Shown piece by piece: positions 50,292 to 53,237 of a stretch of 53,237 nt of DNA. The translations under genes were made by a program, and so were the position numbers. The notes below the pieces were generated by a model, which worked only from the letters and a program-made list of their open reading frames with translations, made no database searches and was not told the DNA's origin. Within the stretch, counting starts at the first letter, position 1; each line of letters starts with the position of its first letter. This stretch comes from Candidatus Altimarinota bacterium (lineage in GTDB: Bacteria > Patescibacteriota > Gracilibacteria > BD1-5 > JAGOOR01). The DNA lies in assembly GCA_023268615.1 (NCBI GenBank), contig JALQUC010000006.1, forward strand, positions 1 through 53,237. The letters are read 5' to 3'.

Positions 50292-51536
50292 TTACTCCTC
50301 CCCCTCCTTCTTCTCCATCTTCGCACTAATCTTCTTCGCAGAGGTGAGCATATCAGGAGATACGGCGGGCTGTGGTGAGGTTAGTCGGTCTATCTCTTCT
50401 TGCTGGACCTGGGCATCTATCATGAGGGATTTTATCTCTGTCGGTGAGAATTGTTGGAGACGCATGGTGGATTTCTTCATCACGATTTCATCTTTGATTT
50501 CCTTTTTGAGGTTGCGAGATTTCGCGAGGACGGAGACGCCGCTCTGTGATGCGATGAGGTCGAGAGCATTTCGCATATTGATATGATGGTCGAATTCTGC
50601 TATGAGATTGACGATATTGTCTCTGTCTTGTGGATCGAGCTGTTCGGCGAGTTCGTAGGCGCTGATTTTCTTCAGTGCTGAAAATATAGCAGGAACTGCC
50701 TCTATCGGGATGATGAAGAATTCGTAGCTTTGTTCGAAGAATCGAGTCTTTGTGAGTGATGCGAAGGCTTCTGTTGGGACTATGAAAAAGACCATTGGAT
50801 AGATCTTTGGATCGTTGTTGATCTTTTCGACGGTGGATTTCACATTATTGGTCACATAGTTCTGGAGATTGTCAGAGCGAGAGACCTTTGCATCGAATAT
50901 GACATATTTCCCGAGGAATTCTATCATAAAGTCGGGCTTGAATTTGCCACCAAATCCTTCAGGAAGATTCTTGTTATCATACATCGGAAATGCATACTGC
51001 GGGAGCTTGCAGAGATCTGTGAGCTGAGTCTTCACGACATCCTCGTGTTCTGCCCACATACGATCACGATTTTCTCGGATTTGTAGTTCCTTTTCTTCGT
51101 CCTCCTTTCGTATTCTCTTTCGCTCGTCTTCGAGAGCATTTCTCGCTTCTTCGAGCTGTGCTATCTTGCGATTGAAGTCATCAGTTTTTCTCTTCTCATC
51201 TGCCTGGAAGTGGCTGAGCTCAGACGCGATGCGGTCTTTTTCTTTTGCGAGCGATTCGTGTTTTTCCTTGAGAGTGGTTATCTCGACGAAGAGTTGCTTG
51301 CCTTTTCCTGAGAGCTGGTCTCTCTCTGATTTTTCTGTTTGGAGGTCTTGGGTGAGCTGACCGATTTCTTTATGTTTCTGAGCGAGTTCAGCCTTGAGCT
51401 GAGCATTTTCTTGGATGAGTCGCTCTGTATTGCCTCATGAAGTATCTTCACTCGGGGATTTTCATCGTGTATACATGGCAAATCCGATAGAGACAAAGGC
51501 AATCAGTGCGAATATGAGCGGGAGAAGGAGATCCAT
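50292..51536 (-). CDS. RmuC-like membrane-anchored coiled-coil nuclease-fold protein
   Basis: 414 aa from the ATG at 51536 to the TAA at 50292-50294. N-terminal TM helix (MDLLLPLIFALIAFVSIGFA), a coiled coil of about 150 residues (ERLIQENAQLKAELAQKHKE), then a domain with GKFKPDFMIEFLGKYVIFDA followed by KVS, which has the D...(D)xK pattern of PD-(D/E)xK nucleases, as in RmuC (limits inversions at short repeats). Two TGAs near the N-terminus. It is shorter and more divergent than E. coli RmuC, so the symbol is left blank. Confidence 0.75.
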
Positions 51537-51720
51537 ATGAGTTTACTAGGTTATTAAGTTTTCTAGGCTTACTAAGTTTGGAGGTATTATAGAGAAATAT
51601 GACAGTTTTCTAGGGAGAGTTGAGATTTCCAAAAAAAGGATACAATCCGTCTTGTTCAGAAATAAAGAAACAAATCCGTCTCTTTTATCTCTTCTCTTTT
51701 ATTTTTTATCTAAGTGAATT

Positions 51721-52032
51721 ATGGACTACTCAAAAGCTAAAGAAATGATGCGTCTCCAACAAGAGATGGCAAAAATCAAAAAAGACCTCGCAAATACACA
51801 TATCGAAGCAGAAGTCGATGGTCTCGTCATCACGATAGACGGTGAGATGAAGGTCGTCTCAGTCGTCTTTGAAGACAAGGCTATCATCGGCGATGAAGCA
51901 AAACTCCAGAATGCTATCATGGAAGCAACGAATAAAGGTATGAAAAAAGCTCAAGAAGTCGCCTCTACCAAGATGCAATCTGTCGCAAAAGACATGGGTA
52001 TTGATCTGGGGGGGATGATGGGCGGGATGTAA
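51721..52032 (+). CDS. ybaB: Nucleoid-associated protein YbaB/EbfC
   Basis: 103 aa. MDYSKAKEMMRLQQEMAKIK, then LANTHIEAEVDGLVITIDGE and KVVSVVFEDKAIIGDE, a DNA-binding dimer fold with a Met/Gly-rich end (MGIDLGGMMGGM). No UGA codon. In many bacteria it follows dnaX and precedes recR; here it does not. The upstream 184 nt include short GTTATTAAGTTTTCTAGGCT-type repeats. Confidence 0.93.
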   Translation: MDYSKAKEMMRLQQEMAKIKKDLANTHIEAEVDGLVITIDGEMKVVSVVFEDKAIIGDEAKLQNAIMEATNKGMKKAQEVASTKMQSVAKDMGIDLGGMMGGM

Positions 52033-52040
52033 TGGTGCAA

Positions 52041-52080
52041 GTTTAACAGGTTTAATTCGTTTAATGGGTTTAATAGGTTA
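52041..52080 (+). repeat. Repeat family B, left of four-helix-bundle gene
   Basis: AGGTTTAATTCGTTTAATGG and continuation. It is inverted relative to the copy at 52455-52480, so the small gene between is framed by inverted repeats. Confidence 0.75.
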
Positions 52081-52085
52081 TTTGC

Positions 52086-52445
52086 ATGACTACAATTCAA
52101 AAGTTTGAAGACCTCGAATGCTGGAAAGAAGCAAGAAAAGAAACTAATCTTATCTACACTTATCTAAAAGAATGTCGAGATTTCAGTTTTCGTGATCAAA
52201 TCCAAAGAGCTTCAGTGTCAGTCATGAACAATATTGCTGAGTGATTTGCTCGTACAACTGCAAAAGATAGAATTCAGTTTTTCATGATAGCCACATCGTC
52301 ACTCTCAGAAGTTCGCTCAATGGTATATTTATGACAAGATATCTGATATTTTTCAAAAGAACAAACTGATAAGCTCTTTGAACAAAATCTCCACACATCT
52401 CAAGTAACATATGGATTTTTGAGGTATCTTAATACACTCAAGTAA
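52086..52445 (+). CDS. Four-helix-bundle protein (S23/IVP family)
   Basis: 119 aa from ATG (MTTIQKFEDLECWKEARKET) to the TAA at 52443-52445. Family signature: FSFRDQIQRASVSVMNNIAE, then GFAR, with the Gly of NIAEGF from TGA (52242-52244), and VYLGQDIGYFS with two more TGA glycines. These proteins were first found as ORFs in 23S rRNA intervening sequences and are common, mobile-looking orphans; the molecular role is unknown. It is flanked by inverted family B repeats at 52041-52080 and 52455-52480. Confidence 0.93.
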
Positions 52446-52454
52446 ATTTTCCCC

Positions 52455-52480
52455 GAACGAATTAAACGCATTAAACCTAT
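52455..52480 (-). repeat. Repeat family B, right of four-helix-bundle gene
   Basis: CGAACGAATTAAACGCATTA and AACCTAT. Its reverse complement matches the words GGTTTAAT and CGTTTAATTCGTT of the left copy. It lies 9 nt before the next gene. Confidence 0.75.
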
Positions 52481-52488
52481 AAAAACAT

Positions 52489-53237
52489 ATGAAACCCTGT
52501 CTCCTCATAATGGCTGCTGGACTCTGAAGTAGATACGGTGGTCTCAAACAAATCGATCCTGTCGGACCACATGGTGAGATACTCCTCGAATTCGCACTCC
52601 GTGACGCTCTCAGTTTTGGTGTAGAGGAGGTCGTCGTCATCGTGAGTGAGGCTATTCGTGCTGATTTTGAATCCATGATAGTACCAAAATATCCTGAACT
52701 GAAGATAACTCTTGTCACACAGACGCTCACTTCCCTACCAGAAGGGATCTCACAGAATCCACAGCGAAATAAACCGTGGTGAACAGCTCATGCAGTCTGG
52801 TGCGCACGCGATGTTATCCGAGGACCATTTATCGTCATGAATGCCGACGACTTCTACGGTCGAGATGCACTCAAACAGGCATTTGATTTCCTTACGAGCG
52901 AAGTTGATAGTTTAAAGTTTAAAGTTTTAAGCGATGAATCAAATACCCCTGAACTCAAAACTCAAAACTTAAAACTTAAAACTTTGAGCCACTGTATAAT
53001 CACCTATCCTATTACGAGTACTCTCTCAGAATACGGAACGGTCTCTCGCGGAATCTGTGAAGTACAGGACGGTAAACTCATAAAAATAGTAGAACACACA
53101 AAAGTGGAGTGGAAAAATAACGAATTAAACTGATTAAACGAATGAAACAAATTAAACCCAAGCCGTAGGCTTGTGCATACAGCTGAAGATGGTCACGAAG
53201 TACTCATTCCTGAAGATGCTCCTGCAAATATGAATCT
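52489..53237 (+). CDS. Sugar nucleotidyltransferase-like protein (cut by window end)
   Basis: NTP_transferase fold: LLIMAAGLGSRYGGLKQIDP with the Gly before SR from TGA (52525-52527), QRNKPWGTAHAVWCARDV (Gly from TGA) and FIVMNADDFYG (metal-binding DD). The frame is open to the window end under code 25, so the protein is partial (249 codons seen). Two repeat insertions are in frame: family D (52905-52992) before CIITYPITSTLSEYGTVSRG, and family B plus a small palindrome (53115-53171; NELNGLNEGNKLNPSRRLVH). Likely activates a sugar 1-phosphate; the exact sugar is unknown. Confidence 0.92.
52905..52992 (+). repeat. Hairpin-like repeat family D in the nucleotidyltransferase gene
   Basis: Arms AGTTTAAAGTTTTAAGC and GAACTCAAAACTCAAAACTT with CTTAAAACTTTGAG. 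Encodes KFKVLS and ELKTQN in the same reading frame as the recG copy. Confidence 0.82.
53115..53171 (+). repeat. Repeat family B plus AAGCC/GGCTT hairpin in the nucleotidyltransferase gene
   Basis: TAACGAATTAAACTGATTAA and continuation, then AAGCCGTAGGCTT (5-bp hairpin). In frame NELNGLNEGNKLN, matching NELNEQNESNKLN of the glycosyltransferase copy. Confidence 0.82.

Overview
ORGANISM. The window reads coherently only if UGA means glycine and only UAA and UAG stop. Dozens of genes look broken at TGA under the standard code, but each becomes one full-length protein when TGA is read through. Many of these TGAs sit at invariant glycines: the Walker A of MiaA, the HMA motif of CopA, the DYPGK motif of NrdG, the GHKL boxes at 36 kb, the GSR loop of a nucleotidyltransferase and the NIAEGF motif of a four-helix-bundle protein. 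This is genetic code 25, known from Gracilibacteria (BD1-5) and Absconditabacteria (SR1); I cannot say which. A UGA-as-Trp code (Mycoplasma type) does not fit. All coordinates below use code 25, so genes are usually longer than standard ORFs. LAYOUT. 0-1.3 kb: an AbiEi-like regulator and a degenerate inverted-repeat element. 1.4-2.8 kb: gatA. 2.8-4.3 kb: two unknown genes. 4.3-10.9 kb (minus strand): a copper-resistance operon of 24-aa Cys-rich peptide, SHOCT protein, CopA, beta-propeller, HMA-SafE membrane protein, cupredoxin, CsoR and DUF305 protein, headed by a 21-bp palindrome. 11-14.2 kb: a class III ribonucleotide reductase operon whose NrdD is split (large subunit plus separate glycyl-radical peptide) followed by NrdG, with two NrdR-box-like sites upstream; nrdR itself lies at 21.1-21.6 kb next to a shortened priA. 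14.4-20 kb: rhodanese, pheT, an unknown gene, a thioredoxin lipoprotein, a Cys-tailed thioredoxin-like protein and rplY. 21.6-24.5 kb: kinase, metallo-beta-lactamase-fold protein and glycosyltransferase. 24.5-28.1 kb: metG, a nitronate-monooxygenase-like gene and two tRNA genes. 28.2-39 kb: acidic protein, recG, 6-phosphogluconate dehydrogenase, a left-handed beta-helix protein, miaA, a frameshifted GHKL ATPase, an exonuclease and a WecG-type glycosyltransferase. 39.1-43 kb (minus): ArsR regulator, DipZ, lipoprotein MsrAB and an exported thioredoxin, which together look like extracytoplasmic methionine-sulfoxide repair. 43-53 kb: trmB, NhaD-type antiporter, phosphoesterase, Pif1-type helicase, RmuC-like protein, ybaB, a four-helix-bundle gene between inverted repeats, and a nucleotidyltransferase cut by the window end. 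MOST UNUSUAL FEATURE. Several short dispersed repeat families (words such as AATGAATAATGAAGAATG, GAATTAAACGAA, CTCAAAACTCAAAAC, TTTGTACTTTG and palindromes such as CCCCCTTTGCAAAGGGGG) occur between genes and also inside genes in frame. The first family lies in frame in six unrelated proteins, always in sense orientation and always giving a peptide like MNNEEGIMKN or a close variant. Its only open sense frame contains TGA, so it is tolerated there only because of the recoded code. I infer a tolerated family of protein-invading repeats tied to the UGA reassignment.
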